In this document: positions 1 through 7,278 of the stretch, one piece after another
Layout of the letters: each line of letters opens with the position of its first letter
Position numbering within the stretch: position 1 is the stretch's first letter
Assembly: GCA_002309345.1 (NCBI GenBank)
Contig: DBWZ01000048.1
Span: 1 to 28,260 of the forward strand
Source of the DNA: Pseudobutyrivibrio sp. UBA1225
GTDB lineage: Bacteria > Bacillota > Clostridia > Lachnospirales > Lachnospiraceae
Length of the DNA: 28,260 nucleotides
Reading direction: 5' to 3'
Program-made: the position numbers and the translations under genes
Notes under the pieces: generated by a model
Told to the model about the DNA's origin: nothing
What the model saw: only the letters and a program-made list of their open reading frames with translations
The model's database searches: none

Positions 1-12
1 GGAATCGTACTA

Positions 13-92
13 GACCTACTTTTTCATGAAATGGAAAAGTAGTCTGGCAAAGCCAGATTTCTGCTGGCAATTTCATCATCTGCCAGCAGAAA
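13..92. repeat. cluster of three hairpins downstream of maf
   Basis: Three inverted repeats are packed side by side: 13-45 (arms AGAC/TACTTTT...CAT pairing with ATG...AAAAGTA/GTCT), 43-57 (TCTGGC-aaa...-GCCAGA) and 58-92 (perfect 12-bp arms TTTCTGCTGGCA / TGCCAGCAGAAA around an 11-nt loop). They lie downstream of maf on the minus strand, so one or more may act in termination or mRNA 3'-end protection, but no clean T-run follows. I see no credible gene in 1-276. Confidence 0.6.
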
Positions 93-182
93 GTCATCAT
101 TAATTATATAGAAAATCCTGTAAAAATCAAGATTTCCCTCATCAGTCAGCTTCGCAAAATATAAGCAAAGCTTACTAGGGCA

Positions 183-206
183 CAAATGTTGATAAATCAA
201 CATTTG
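183..206. repeat. perfect hairpin, 11-bp arms
   Basis: CAAATGTTGAT, two A bases, then ATCAACATTTG form a perfect stem with a minimal loop in the maf downstream region. On the minus strand it is followed by GTGCCC, not a T-run, so it is not a standard terminator. Confidence 0.6.
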
Positions 207-229
207 ACCCGTTTGACAGCTCCCCCCTA

Positions 230-299
230 GGGGAAGCCTAGATAAATATTCTATATACTCCAGAAAAGGGGGAAGCCTAGGTGAGCATTCTATATACTC
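230..299. repeat. direct repeat: duplicated 3' end of maf
   Basis: Two 31-base copies (230-260 and 269-299) differ at only a few positions and share the start GGGGAAGCCTAG and the end ATTCTATATACTC. The second copy includes the last codons and stop of maf. The first is a displaced copy just downstream, so this is a local tandem duplication of the maf tail. Confidence 0.75.
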
Positions 300-822
300 T
301 CGCGAGAGGCAACCCAACCACGTTATTGTAATCGCCCTTTATGCTTTCAACCAGCACTGCGCCAAGTCCTTGGATACCGTAGGCACCAGCCTTATCCATA
401 GGTTCACCAGATACAATATAGCTTTTGATAGCCTCTGGCGAATTTGGATACATGGTAACCTCTGTACATTCTGAAAATGTATTAATATTGCCATTCGTAT
501 CTACGATAGTCACCCCGGTATAAACCTGATGTGTTTTGCCAGACAAATCCATAAGCATTCTAAATGCATCTTCCTCATCCTGAGGTTTGCCAAGTATTTT
601 ATCCTCAAAAGCAACAACTGTATCTGCTGCTAGAACAATCTCCCCTTTGTGGTTTGCAGCAACTGCAACAGCCTTTTGGCGACTCAAATCCTCTACAACC
701 TTGCTAGGAAGAGTCTCGCTAGTCACTTCTTCTATATCGGCTGGTTCTACCGTATATTCGATATTTGCCTGTTCTAGTAGCTCACGTCTTCTAGGTGAGC
801 CTGATGCCAAAATCACTTTCAT
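277..822 (-). CDS. maf: Maf family nucleoside triphosphate pyrophosphatase
   Basis: Maf/YhdE family proteins hydrolyse non-canonical or modified NTPs to the monophosphate plus pyrophosphate in the cytoplasm, a house-cleaning role also linked to septum formation. The 181-residue protein has the usual family length. It opens with the diagnostic ASGSPRRRELL loop (residues 6-16), followed by AADTVV (about 65-70), GKPQDEEDAFRML, TGVT, SGEPMDKAGAYGIQG and the C-terminal NVVGLPL. The start is supported by AAGGAAG about 5 bases upstream of ATG. It lies 11 bases after the smpB stop and is the last gene of the secG-rnr-smpB-maf run. Substrate preference (dTTP/UTP or modified pyrimidines) cannot be read from sequence alone. 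Confidence 0.96.
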   Translation of the reverse strand: MKVILASGSPRRRELLEQANIEYTVEPADIEEVTSETLPSKVVEDLSRQKAVAVAANHKGEIVLAADTVVAFEDKILGKPQDEEDAFRMLMDLSGKTHQVYTGVTIVDTNGNINTFSECTEVTMYPNSPEAIKSYIVSGEPMDKAGAYGIQGLGAVLVESIKGDYNNVVGLPLARVYRMLT

Positions 823-833
823 AACAACTTCCT

Positions 834-1298
834 TTATCTAAGCTTCATCTTGAAATCTCGTTCAGCTTCGCGCTTCATATCCTTCTTTTGGATGTCAGCA
901 CGCTTGTCGTATAGCTTTTTACCCTTTGCCAAGGCTATTTTAACCTTGACAAGACCTTTATTCAAATACACCTCGAGAGGAACTATCGTATATCCGCTTT
1001 CTTTTATTTTGCTAAACAAACGATTAATCTCTGCCTTGTGCATCAAAAGCTTACGGGGACGAAGTGGATCTCTGTTGAAGATGTTGCCCTTTTCGTACGG
1101 ATTGACATGCATCTGATAGATGAAAATCTGTCCGTTATCAATTCGGACAAAGGCCTCCTTGATTGAGCACTGCCCCATACGCATTGATTTGACCTCGGTT
1201 CCGTGTAACTCTATGCCGGCTTCGTATTCCTCTTCCATAAAGTATTCGTGATAAGCCTTTTTATTGTTTGCAATTAGCTTTCTGCCTTCTTTGTTCAT
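834..1298 (-). CDS. smpB: SsrA-binding protein SmpB
   Basis: SmpB binds tmRNA and delivers it to stalled ribosomes, starting trans-translation and tagging of the nascent peptide. The 154-residue length matches the family. Visible family blocks are IANNKKAYHEYFMEEEYEAG near the N-terminus, GTEVKSMR, the HVNPYEKGNIFN loop, RPRKLLMHK, LALAKGKKLYDKR and a basic C-terminal tail (RADIQKKDMKREAERDFK) that becomes helical in the mRNA channel. GGAG lies 9 bases before the ATG. It sits 16 bases after rnr, a common partnership because RNase R degrades the non-stop mRNAs released by this pathway. I looked for ssrA (tmRNA) nearby and did not find it. Confidence 0.97.
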   Translation of the reverse strand: MNKEGRKLIANNKKAYHEYFMEEEYEAGIELHGTEVKSMRMGQCSIKEAFVRIDNGQIFIYQMHVNPYEKGNIFNRDPLRPRKLLMHKAEINRLFSKIKESGYTIVPLEVYLNKGLVKVKIALAKGKKLYDKRADIQKKDMKREAERDFKMKLR

Positions 1299-1314
1299 TT
1301 ATATATTCTCCAAA

Positions 1315-3570
1315 TTAAAACCTCTGAAACTCTTCAAGAATGAAGTCGATTGTTCTTGCCTGCTCGTCCACCGAATCAAGAATGACTGTTACAGGCTGAC
1401 CGAGCTTAAAGGTGCGCCCTGTGCGCTCGCCAACCAAGGTTATATTGTCTTCAATGAATTCATAGTGATCATCATAAAGAGTCGATACATGTACCAATCC
1501 CTCGACAGTATTTTCAAGTTCGACATACATTCCCCATCCGGTGATGGATGAAATGCTTCCCTCAAATTGCTGACCGATGAATTCCTTCATAAACTGAACC
1601 ATCTTAAGCTTGTCAACCTCACGTTCACAATCCTCAGCCCGACGCTCCAGCTTGCTAGTTTGATTTGCCACCTCTGGCAGGATGGACTCGTAGTGAGATA
1701 TCTTTCTTTCATTCATGCGACCACGCAGATGATCCTTGATAATACGATGAATCTGTAAATCAGGGTATCTTCGTATAGGCGAAGTAAAATGACAATAGTA
1801 CTGTGCCGCCAATCCAAAATGTCCCTTGCACTCAACATCATACTTTGCCTGTTGCATGCTGCGAAGAGTCATCTTGGTGATGACCGCCTCATCCTCGTGC
1901 CCCTTTAAAGACTCAAGCATCTTTTGAATCTCTTTAGGATGGATGCTATCCTTGTTGCCCTTTAACGCATATCCGCATGCACCCAAGAATCTGCCTAAAG
2001 ACTGCATCTTCTCAGGATCCGGCGCTCCGTGAACACGATACACAAACGGTGATTCCATCAAGTTGAAGTGCTCAGCAACTGTTTCATTTGCTGCAAGCAT
2101 GAAATCCTCAATAAGCTTGTGGGCATCGTTTCGCTCGTATGGAGCCAAGCCGACAACCTTGCCATCCTCATCAATAAGTATGTGTGTCTCAGGAAAATCA
2201 AAATCTATTGAGCCTCTCTTCTTGCGCTTTGCGCGAAGAATCTTGGAAAGCTCGTACATCTTATCAATCATTTCTGAAACATCCGCATAGTTACCACGCT
2301 CTGCTTCGTCGCCAGTCATAATTGCATAGACGCTAGTATAAGTCATACGATGATTGCTGTGAATCACTGATTCACAGATTTCATGATCTACCAAATTGCC
2401 CTTAGTATCAAAAGTCATAATACAAGAAAGCGCCAGTCTATCTTCACCTTCGTTCAAAGAGCACATGCCATTTGAAAGGGTGTGTGGCAACATAGGGATA
2501 ACTCTATCTGCCAGATAAACTGATGTGCCGCGCTTTAAAGCCTCTACGTCAAGAGCCGATGACTCTTGGACATAGTTGGTAACATCTGCGATATGCACTC
2601 CAAGCACGTAGTTGTCTCCATCCATTTCAAGGGAAACACCATCGTCTATATCCTTGGTATCTTCGCCGTCTATTGTGATTACGCACAAATCTCGAAGATC
2701 CTTTCGTCCTGCCATATCTGCCTCAGATACCGGCTTTGCAACGGTAGAAGCCTGCTTGATAACCTTGTCAGGGAACTCTGTTTCAATCCCAAAGCTACGA
2801 ACAATAGAAAGGATATCAACCCCTGGATCATTCTTGTGGCCAATTATTTCGGTAATCCGTCCCTCTGGCTTGTGACTATCATCCCCATAGTCATCGATAT
2901 GGCAAACAACCTTATGGCCAGAAACTGCGCCCATGTCCTTGCCTGCGGGGATGAATATATCTCTATCAAGCTTATTGCTATCTGCCACAACAAAACCAAA
3001 GTTTTCGCTCTTTTCAAAGGTGCCAACAACATCAGAAAAACCATGGGTGATGATTCTGATGACCTTGGCCTCTTGTCGCTTGCCCGGCGCACCGAATGTA
3101 AGAACGGCAGCAACAGTGTCATCCTGCATAGCATAGCCCGTGTTGTCGCGACTGACGAAATAGTCTTCTTCGGCGCCCTCAACCTCGATGAAGCCATAGC
3201 CATCCTTATGAGAAATGAATCTGCCGATGATATCAGGTTCTAAATCGTCGTAACTAGGCTTATTCGCCTTTTTGGCAACCTGATTTAGAGATTGCTTTTT
3301 AGCGGCTGCCTCAGCCTTTGTTGGTTTCTTTTTGCGGTGGTCTTTAGTTTTGATGAATTTAGGACGATTCTCAGCGAGCTGATATTTGCCGCGCTTTGTA
3401 ACTTCCACTAAGCCCTCTTCTACAAGCTCATTTAACACGCTGGCAAACTCTGTGCGCTTGTCCTTTTCAACATCAAGTAGTATCTCTAGGTCCTTCTTTT
3501 TCATTGGTATATAAGAAGAACTCTTAAAAACATCCATCATGAAATGCTTTTGTTTTTCGAATCCGTTCAT
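1315..3570 (-). CDS. rnr: ribonuclease R
   Basis: RNase R is a processive 3'-to-5' exoribonuclease of the RNase II/RNB family that degrades structured RNA and works with trans-translation. The 751 residues show the expected order: N-terminal winged-helix domain (about 1-65), a Lys/Ala-rich linker (68-100), cold-shock/OB domains (about 110-235), the RNB catalytic domain (about 285-610) and a C-terminal S1 domain (GSISSITGWGMYVELENTVE, about 670-740). The catalytic metal-binding acidic cluster is present as GEDTKDIDDGVSL, and the HFTSPIRRYPDLQIHR motif is intact. AGGAGG lies 3 bases before the ATG. It forms an operon with secG upstream and smpB and maf downstream, a conserved Firmicutes arrangement. 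Confidence 0.97.
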   Translation of the reverse strand: MNGFEKQKHFMMDVFKSSSYIPMKKKDLEILLDVEKDKRTEFASVLNELVEEGLVEVTKRGKYQLAENRPKFIKTKDHRKKKPTKAEAAAKKQSLNQVAKKANKPSYDDLEPDIIGRFISHKDGYGFIEVEGAEEDYFVSRDNTGYAMQDDTVAAVLTFGAPGKRQEAKVIRIITHGFSDVVGTFEKSENFGFVVADSNKLDRDIFIPAGKDMGAVSGHKVVCHIDDYGDDSHKPEGRITEIIGHKNDPGVDILSIVRSFGIETEFPDKVIKQASTVAKPVSEADMAGRKDLRDLCVITIDGEDTKDIDDGVSLEMDGDNYVLGVHIADVTNYVQESSALDVEALKRGTSVYLADRVIPMLPHTLSNGMCSLNEGEDRLALSCIMTFDTKGNLVDHEICESVIHSNHRMTYTSVYAIMTGDEAERGNYADVSEMIDKMYELSKILRAKRKKRGSIDFDFPETHILIDEDGKVVGLAPYERNDAHKLIEDFMLAANETVAEHFNLMESPFVYRVHGAPDPEKMQSLGRFLGACGYALKGNKDSIHPKEIQKMLESLKGHEDEAVITKMTLRSMQQAKYDVECKGHFGLAAQYYCHFTSPIRRYPDLQIHRIIKDHLRGRMNERKISHYESILPEVANQTSKLERRAEDCEREVDKLKMVQFMKEFIGQQFEGSISSITGWGMYVELENTVEGLVHVSTLYDDHYEFIEDNITLVGERTGRTFKLGQPVTVILDSVDEQARTIDFILEEFQRF

Positions 3571-3622
3571 AATCCTCCTGTATGTAAGCCCTTATAGAAA
3601 TAATTCCAATAAATTAACAAGA

Positions 3623-3641
3623 GCCACCCTAAATGGGTGGC
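3623..3641 (-). terminator. hairpin between secG and rnr (attenuator or partial terminator)
   Basis: Perfect 7-bp GC-rich arms GCCACCC / GGGTGGC around ATTTA. On the minus strand it is followed by TCTTGTTAATTTATT, a moderately U-rich tail. It lies 19 bases after the secG stop and 53 bases before the rnr start, so it may uncouple secG levels from rnr. The U-tract is weak, so readthrough is likely. Confidence 0.55.
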
Positions 3642-3659
3642 ACCTATAATAAACTATTC

Positions 3660-3902
3660 TTAAAAACTTCCAATGTTGAGCACAGCTGAAAGCACGAAGA
3701 AAAGAATAACGCATACGCTTGTAAGCTTAACCAATAAGCCCTCGCGTGAACGCCCTTTGTTACGGCTCCAGTATGAATCGAACTGCTGACCTGATAAAGA
3801 ACCAAGTCCGTTCTGCTTGCCTTCCTGGAAAAGAATAATAACTGTAAGTGCTACACAAATAACTATTAATAAAATAATAAGAACTAGTTTTAATGATTTC
3901 AT
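3660..3902 (-). CDS. secG: preprotein translocase subunit SecG
   Basis: SecG is the small accessory subunit of the SecYEG channel. The 80-residue protein has the two-helix layout of the family: helix 1 at about residues 3-26 (LVLIILLIVICVALTVIILF), the conserved polar loop QEGKQNGLGSLSG with downstream SYWSRNKGRSREGLL, and helix 2 at about 58-76 (LTSVCVILFFVLSAVLNI). AGGAG lies 5 bases before the ATG. It has its own sigma-A-type promoter and heads the rnr-smpB-maf run. Confidence 0.93.
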   Translation of the reverse strand: MKSLKLVLIILLIVICVALTVIILFQEGKQNGLGSLSGQQFDSYWSRNKGRSREGLLVKLTSVCVILFFVLSAVLNIGSF

Positions 3903-3961
3903 AATATCTCCTATAAGGGTAAATTTTTAAAACTATCAATGCGACGCTTCGCAACATTTGA

Positions 3962-3990
3962 AGTATATCACAGCATTTTTGGAATTTCAA
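3962..3990 (-). promoter_or_regulatory. sigma-A promoter of secG
   Basis: Reading the minus strand, TTGAAA (3985-3990), a 17-base spacer and TATACT (3962-3967) lie about 60 bases upstream of the secG ATG, overlapping the very end of the preceding gene. Both hexamers differ from consensus by one base and the spacing is ideal. Confidence 0.75.
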
Positions 3991-3994
3991 CCCT

Positions 3995-4516
3995 TTATAA
4001 TGAAGCATCAAAATTCATTCCAGCAAGCATTCCCGCCTCTGCAGCCTTGCGCTCTTTTTGATATGGATTATCCTCATTCGGATACTTGATTTGCGTTGTT
4101 GTTGTACCTCCAGAGACGTAAGTTCTTCCACACTCTGGACATACTGCCGTGTGAATAGCCACCGATGCATTAAGCACCTTGCCGCCGGCCTCCTTTGCTT
4201 TGCTGTAGGCATTATTCACATGCTCTTGCTCATGGCCTCTTACTCTGGCACCTGCGGCCTTGGGATTGATATGCTGTGGAGATTTGAACGAAACCTGCTC
4301 GTCACTACCATCTTGGTATTTGCGGGATGCACAAGTTTCACACTCTAATACACCTGCCCGCTTGGCAGCTCGCTCAGTGGCAAACCCCTTGGCAAGAGCC
4401 GGATTGCCGCCTTGCTTTTCTATCGCCTCGGCAACACGCTTCTGCCCTGGGCTTTGATAAGGCTGCGCCTGTACTATTCCATTCGAACCAATTCCTGATA
4501 ATGATTTAATATCCAT
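3995..4516 (-). CDS. SprA-related putative zinc metalloprotease-like protein
   Basis: A 173-residue protein with the sequence GHEQEHVNNAY at about residue 100. This HExxH-type segment, in the setting RVRGHEQEH...A, resembles the SprA-related family, which is described as having a putative metalloprotease catalytic domain. Two CxxC pairs (CETC near residue 55, CPEC near 130) suggest structural zinc binding. There is no signal peptide and no membrane helix, so it is probably cytoplasmic unless exported by another route. The start is supported by GGTGGTGAT upstream, and an extended -10 box lies about 37 bases before the ATG. The substrate is unknown and proteolytic activity has not been established here; the family name is from recognition, not a search. 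Confidence 0.6.
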   Translation of the reverse strand: MDIKSLSGIGSNGIVQAQPYQSPGQKRVAEAIEKQGGNPALAKGFATERAAKRAGVLECETCASRKYQDGSDEQVSFKSPQHINPKAAGARVRGHEQEHVNNAYSKAKEAGGKVLNASVAIHTAVCPECGRTYVSGGTTTTQIKYPNEDNPYQKERKAAEAGMLAGMNFDASL

Positions 4517-4552
4517 ACTATCACCACCATAACCGAATACTTAAGTAGGGTA

Positions 4553-4561
4553 ATTATAGCA
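4553..4561 (-). promoter_or_regulatory. extended -10 promoter element for the SprA-like gene
   Basis: On the minus strand TGCTATAAT is a perfect TGnTATAAT extended -10 box, 36 bases upstream of the ATG at 4516. No good -35 hexamer is seen at the right distance, as is usual for extended -10 promoters. Confidence 0.5.
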
Positions 4562-4638
4562 CCTAAATAAGGAGATTTGATGATTTAGATATTTTTCCAG
4601 TCAAATAGACATTATGATTGGGCTTATACATATCATTA

Positions 4639-4667
4639 TTTACACACCACTAGGAAAATGGTATGAT
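4639..4667 (+). promoter_or_regulatory. sigma-A promoter of the lipoprotein gene
   Basis: TTTACA (4639-4644), a 17-base spacer and TATGAT (4662-4667) precede the lipoprotein start by about 45 bases. AGGAG at 4699-4703 is the ribosome binding site. Confidence 0.75.
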
Positions 4668-4711
4668 ATTCAACGTTACTGAAGTTTTATTACAGAATAG
4701 GAGTTATAGCT

Positions 4712-5350
4712 ATGAAAAAGAAATTTGCTTTATTACTTGCAGGAATTGCCACTGTTGCTACCATATTCACAGGTTGCGGCGAAAAAGATATTTCAGGAAA
4801 ATATTCATCTACTGTATCCTGCTCAGAAGTATTAGAAGAGGCAGAACTATCTGAATTAAAAAATGATGCTGGCTTAGATATGGAAAATTTGTCTTTAGAT
4901 GTGATATTTAAGCTTTCAAAAGACAAAAAACTAACTGTTAGCTTTGACGCAACTAAATTAATAGACGAAGTGAAAATAGCATTTAAAAAATTAGCAAATA
5001 AAACTTTAGACGAAGAATTAGCAAAGGAAGGCTTGTCAAGGGAAACACTTACCGCAGAAAATCTTGACCCCTCACTATATTCAACACCAGAGGAATTCTT
5101 CGAGAATTTTGATAAAGAGATAGATTCACAAATTGAAGAGCTTTCATCAGAATTAGAAGACGAACTAAAAACCTATGATTATAAAGGAACCTACAATGTA
5201 CACGGTGATTTAGTTACATTTGTCTCAGATATGGAAAAGGACGGCATTACGTTTGATCAGGGAACACTAAAAAAAGATGGTTCCATAAAAATTATTACAA
5301 GTGTAGATAATGGAAAAGATATTACTCTAGTCCTTAAACCACAAAAATAG
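4712..5350 (+). CDS. predicted lipoprotein of unknown function
   Basis: A 212-residue exported lipoprotein. It begins MKKKFALLLAGIATVATIFTGCG: a basic n-region, hydrophobic core and lipobox with Cys22 as the predicted lipidated residue after signal peptidase II cleavage. The mature part is acidic and Lys-rich with predicted helices and a C-terminal beta-rich stretch (GTYNVHGDLVTFVSDMEKDG). The start GKYSS and the late GTYNVHGD...DG pattern resemble small Firmicutes lipoproteins with a lipocalin-like or DUF5640-type 'G.Y' barrel, but I cannot assign a family. It is a single-gene unit with its own promoter and terminator, transcribed opposite to its neighbours. Confidence 0.85.
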   Translation: MKKKFALLLAGIATVATIFTGCGEKDISGKYSSTVSCSEVLEEAELSELKNDAGLDMENLSLDVIFKLSKDKKLTVSFDATKLIDEVKIAFKKLANKTLDEELAKEGLSRETLTAENLDPSLYSTPEEFFENFDKEIDSQIEELSSELEDELKTYDYKGTYNVHGDLVTFVSDMEKDGITFDQGTLKKDGSIKIITSVDNGKDITLVLKPQK

Positions 5351-5390
5351 GATATCTGCACGCTTTTATAGTCATCAATAGTTTATTTAT

Positions 5391-5436
5391 GCATGTGCCG
5401 CTCGCAATTACAAGCGGCACATGCAGTTTTTTCTTT
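5391..5436 (+). terminator. Rho-independent terminator of the lipoprotein gene
   Basis: Perfect 12-bp arms GCATGTGCCGCT / AGCGGCACATGC (5391-5402, 5413-5424) are followed by AGTTTTTTCTTT. It lies 40 bases after the stop codon. Confidence 0.92.
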
Positions 5437-5452
5437 AAAGAAAAATGAGTCT

Positions 5453-5899
5453 CTAGTCTACAAAAACCGCACTAGCCCAACCATTCTGCATAAGCACAAA
5501 CTTCAGATTATAATCCTCATCAACAGTGATTTTGCTTTCACTAGGATCAAGATCTGCAAACAAAAGTTTATGTTTCAGCATAGTCTTTATCTCATTAACT
5601 ACTCTCTCATTATCTCTTCTCAAAGCCTTTGCATAATCAGATACACAAAACTCTGGATGATTTACCATTAATGGACCATAATCTCTAATCAAATCAATCG
5701 CATTATTAACCTTGCGATATCTTAAAAATTCGACTATTCCCAAAGCTATAAAAAATAACCCTATAGGCAAAAAGATGGCTATTTGCACAATTCCTAGCCC
5801 AATGGCAAACACCATCCCAATTTGTTTCATGAAGTTAAAATTAATTACTAAATATGCCTTTGTATTTTTCTTTCTAAATTTTTTATCAAGCATTTCCAT
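5453..5899 (-). CDS. two-helix membrane protein of unknown function
   Basis: A 148-residue protein with two close membrane helices at about residues 28-62 (MVFAIGLGIVQIAIFLPIGLFFIALGIVEFL) and a cytoplasmic C-terminal part of about 85 residues. That part (NNAIDLIRDYGPLMVNHPEFCVSDYAKALRRDNERVVNEIKTML) looks like a small helical winged-helix or PCI-like fold. The first ATG at 5899 is chosen because AAGGAG lies 4 bases upstream; the ATG two codons on (5893) is equally possible. The upstream gene's stop codon overlaps the ribosome binding site, so the two genes are translationally close. I do not recognise a family. Confidence 0.75.
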   Translation of the reverse strand: MEMLDKKFRKKNTKAYLVINFNFMKQIGMVFAIGLGIVQIAIFLPIGLFFIALGIVEFLRYRKVNNAIDLIRDYGPLMVNHPEFCVSDYAKALRRDNERVVNEIKTMLKHKLLFADLDPSESKITVDEDYNLKFVLMQNGWASAVFVD

Positions 5900-5907
5900 C
5901 AATCTCC

Positions 5908-6186
5908 TTAGTTATCCGAATAAGCCAATCCACTATCTAACATCCCTGTACCATTACAGTATTCTTTTGCCTCAGCTCGCGAAATTTTCCTTGAATAAGT
6001 ACATGCTGGACACTTAAAAACATAACGCGTATGCAATGGGATTATCGGTATGAAAAAGAATGAAAAATATTTTCTTTCTCTAACCACAATGTGTTTTGAT
6101 TTTTCACCACAATTCATACATAACTCACTGCTAGGCGTTTCCGTGAGTAGTTTATCCTTATATTTAGTTCCAATAATAAAAAACAT
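5908..6186 (-). CDS. zinc-ribbon family protein
   Basis: A 92-residue protein starting MFFIIGTKYKDKLL, with two CxxC knuckles (CMNC near residue 24 and CPAC near 62) separated by a hydrophobic stretch (YFSFFFIPIIPLHTRYVFKC). This is the layout of small zinc-ribbon proteins with an inserted apolar hairpin. The start at 6186 is preferred over an in-frame ATG 21 bases upstream because GGAGGA lies 7 bases before it and would itself be translated from the earlier start. It is cotranscribed with the two-helix protein downstream. Cellular role unknown. Confidence 0.75.
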   Translation of the reverse strand: MFFIIGTKYKDKLLTETPSSELCMNCGEKSKHIVVRERKYFSFFFIPIIPLHTRYVFKCPACTYSRKISRAEAKEYCNGTGMLDSGLAYSDN

Positions 6187-6230
6187 AACTTTTCCTCCAA
6201 TTTTCAAACAATAATAGTTCTTTCATAAAT

Positions 6231-6263
6231 GTGTCAGCTGCATTAGTTATTAGCAGCTGACAC
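6231..6263. repeat. boundary hairpin of the last toxin module (11-bp arms)
   Basis: Perfect arms GTGTCAGCTGC / GCAGCTGACAC around ATTAGTTATTA. It lies about 40 bases after the stop of the 6305-6871 immunity gene on the minus strand. Its right arm and flank (ATTAGCAGCTGACAC...ATAAAA.TAAATC) recur at 12389-12415, downstream of an unrelated immunity gene. Only a weak T-rich tail follows. Confidence 0.7.
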
Positions 6264-6304
6264 CGATAAAACTAAATCTCTCCTTAAGCAATTAGCAAAT
6301 ACAA

Positions 6305-6871
6305 CTAAATAAACTCTTTCCAAATACTATATAGGTCAAATAATGCATTATTATCTTTCTCATTACCTAAACTTCTAATGCAATTAACTACTATTTCCCT
6401 AGGATTCATCTCCATATCAGATTTAAAACCTAGCAATACCGGTTGATTAACAGAAGCTCTATTCTTTGGTTTAGTATAATAACCCCAATGAATTCCAGAA
6501 TTATTTCGAATTATTACTTCCGCAAAATAGATAGCTATATCGAGTCCATATATCAAAGTTTCCATAGATATACGTTTTTTAGATATATAAGGATGCATCC
6601 ATTCTGGATACTCCTCAAGTTTAATCATATAGTCTTCCTCTGATAATTCTTCAAAAACAATAATGTTTTCAAACCATTCCCATATTTTTTTTAACGATTC
6701 AACTGAGTAATCAAGAACACACTTCGTATCCTCATTTATTCGTTTATTAAGTAACATAATTCTGGTTTCACATTCATTAACATACCAATCATAATAGATT
6801 TGTGCTTCTTCTTTTTTTAATTCTTTAAAACTCAAAACCCTAATTGGTGATTGAGAAATATAATACTCCAT
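6305..6871 (-). CDS. immunity protein for REase-fold toxin (copy B)
   Basis: A 188-residue soluble protein and a clear paralogue of the protein at 9194-9760: same length, same N-terminal MEYY, and shared blocks Y.WY..E..TRI, LDYS..SL...W.WFE, PEW..PY.S and WGYYTKPKNRASVNQP. Both copies directly follow a toxin with the same REase-like domain, so an immunity (antitoxin) role is strongly implied by position. The stop of the toxin fragment and the GGAG site overlap the gap of 11 bases before the ATG. I do not know a named Imm family for it. Here the cognate toxin is 5'-truncated, so this is now an orphan immunity gene. Confidence 0.75.
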   Translation of the reverse strand: MEYYISQSPIRVLSFKELKKEEAQIYYDWYVNECETRIMLLNKRINEDTKCVLDYSVESLKKIWEWFENIIVFEELSEEDYMIKLEEYPEWMHPYISKKRISMETLIYGLDIAIYFAEVIIRNNSGIHWGYYTKPKNRASVNQPVLLGFKSDMEMNPREIVVNCIRSLGNEKDNNALFDLYSIWKEFI

Positions 6872-6882
6872 TTTTCACTCCT

Positions 6883-7194
6883 TTAATAATGAATAGTATA
6901 TGGTATACCATTTTTGGTTAAGAAATCTAACAGTGGTTTGGTTCCACCTATTTTTCCAGTCACTTCGCTTCTGAAGAAATGCCAGTGAGCGCTTTTTATT
7001 GCTCTTTTCCTTACTAGTTCAGCATCCTTTAATATCTGGAGTTTCACATTTTTAGTCAGTGAAACTCTACCTACTTTAGACTCATGTGCAATACCGTCAG
7101 CCATTTGATCAATAAAACGCCCTCCTAATGACGTCCTTCTATATGACCTCGTTCCCGTGAGACTGTTCCCTCTCTCTTTGCAGGATGTTACGTA
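6883..7194 (-). pseudogene. 5'-truncated REase-fold toxin domain (module 8)
   Basis: The open frame runs from a stop at 7195-7197 to 6883. Residues encoded at about 6883-7134 match the toxin of module 6: TSLGGRFIDQ, IAHESKVG, KDAELV, AHWHFFRSEVTGKIG and LLDFLTKNGIPYTIHY. The E-x-K of HESKVG with the upstream D of RFIDQ is the signature of restriction-endonuclease-fold nucleases found as polymorphic toxin tips. There is no Hint and no start region upstream. The internal ATG at 7104 would give only 73 residues and would lack RFIDQ, so the gene is probably non-functional unless it serves as donor DNA. Unmatched sequence starts at about 7135 and continues to the IS110 remnant. Confidence 0.7.
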
Positions 7195-7278
7195 TTAGCT
7201 GGATGTCGGCAGTCTATCTGTACTTCATATCTCGAACTAGGTTGTAACCTCTTAGAGCAGCAGGATTCTATCTATTAA
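7135..7278. other. non-coding junction between toxin fragment and IS110 remnant
   Basis: No gene is seen. The stretch contains short stems such as AGGTT-gt-AACCT near 7240. It could be the retained left end of the IS110 element, the part that in IS110 elements encodes the bridge RNA, with the start of the transposase deleted. That is a guess: the segment could equally be unrelated junk from repeated rearrangement. Confidence 0.25.

Noticed and set aside
24..317. Open frame of 97 codons on the minus strand overlapping the maf 3' end
   Set aside because: It runs through hairpins and through both copies of the direct repeat, overlaps maf, has no ribosome binding site and resembles no protein I know.
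834..1320. tmRNA (ssrA) next to smpB
   Set aside because: No tRNA-like ends or tag reading frame were found in the flanks; ssrA must lie elsewhere.
2566..3243. Long plus-strand frame opposite rnr
   Set aside because: Antisense to a well-supported, conserved RNase R reading frame and without family features.
5393..5671. Plus-strand frame after the lipoprotein terminator
   Set aside because: It begins inside the terminator stem and lies antisense to the better-supported membrane protein gene.
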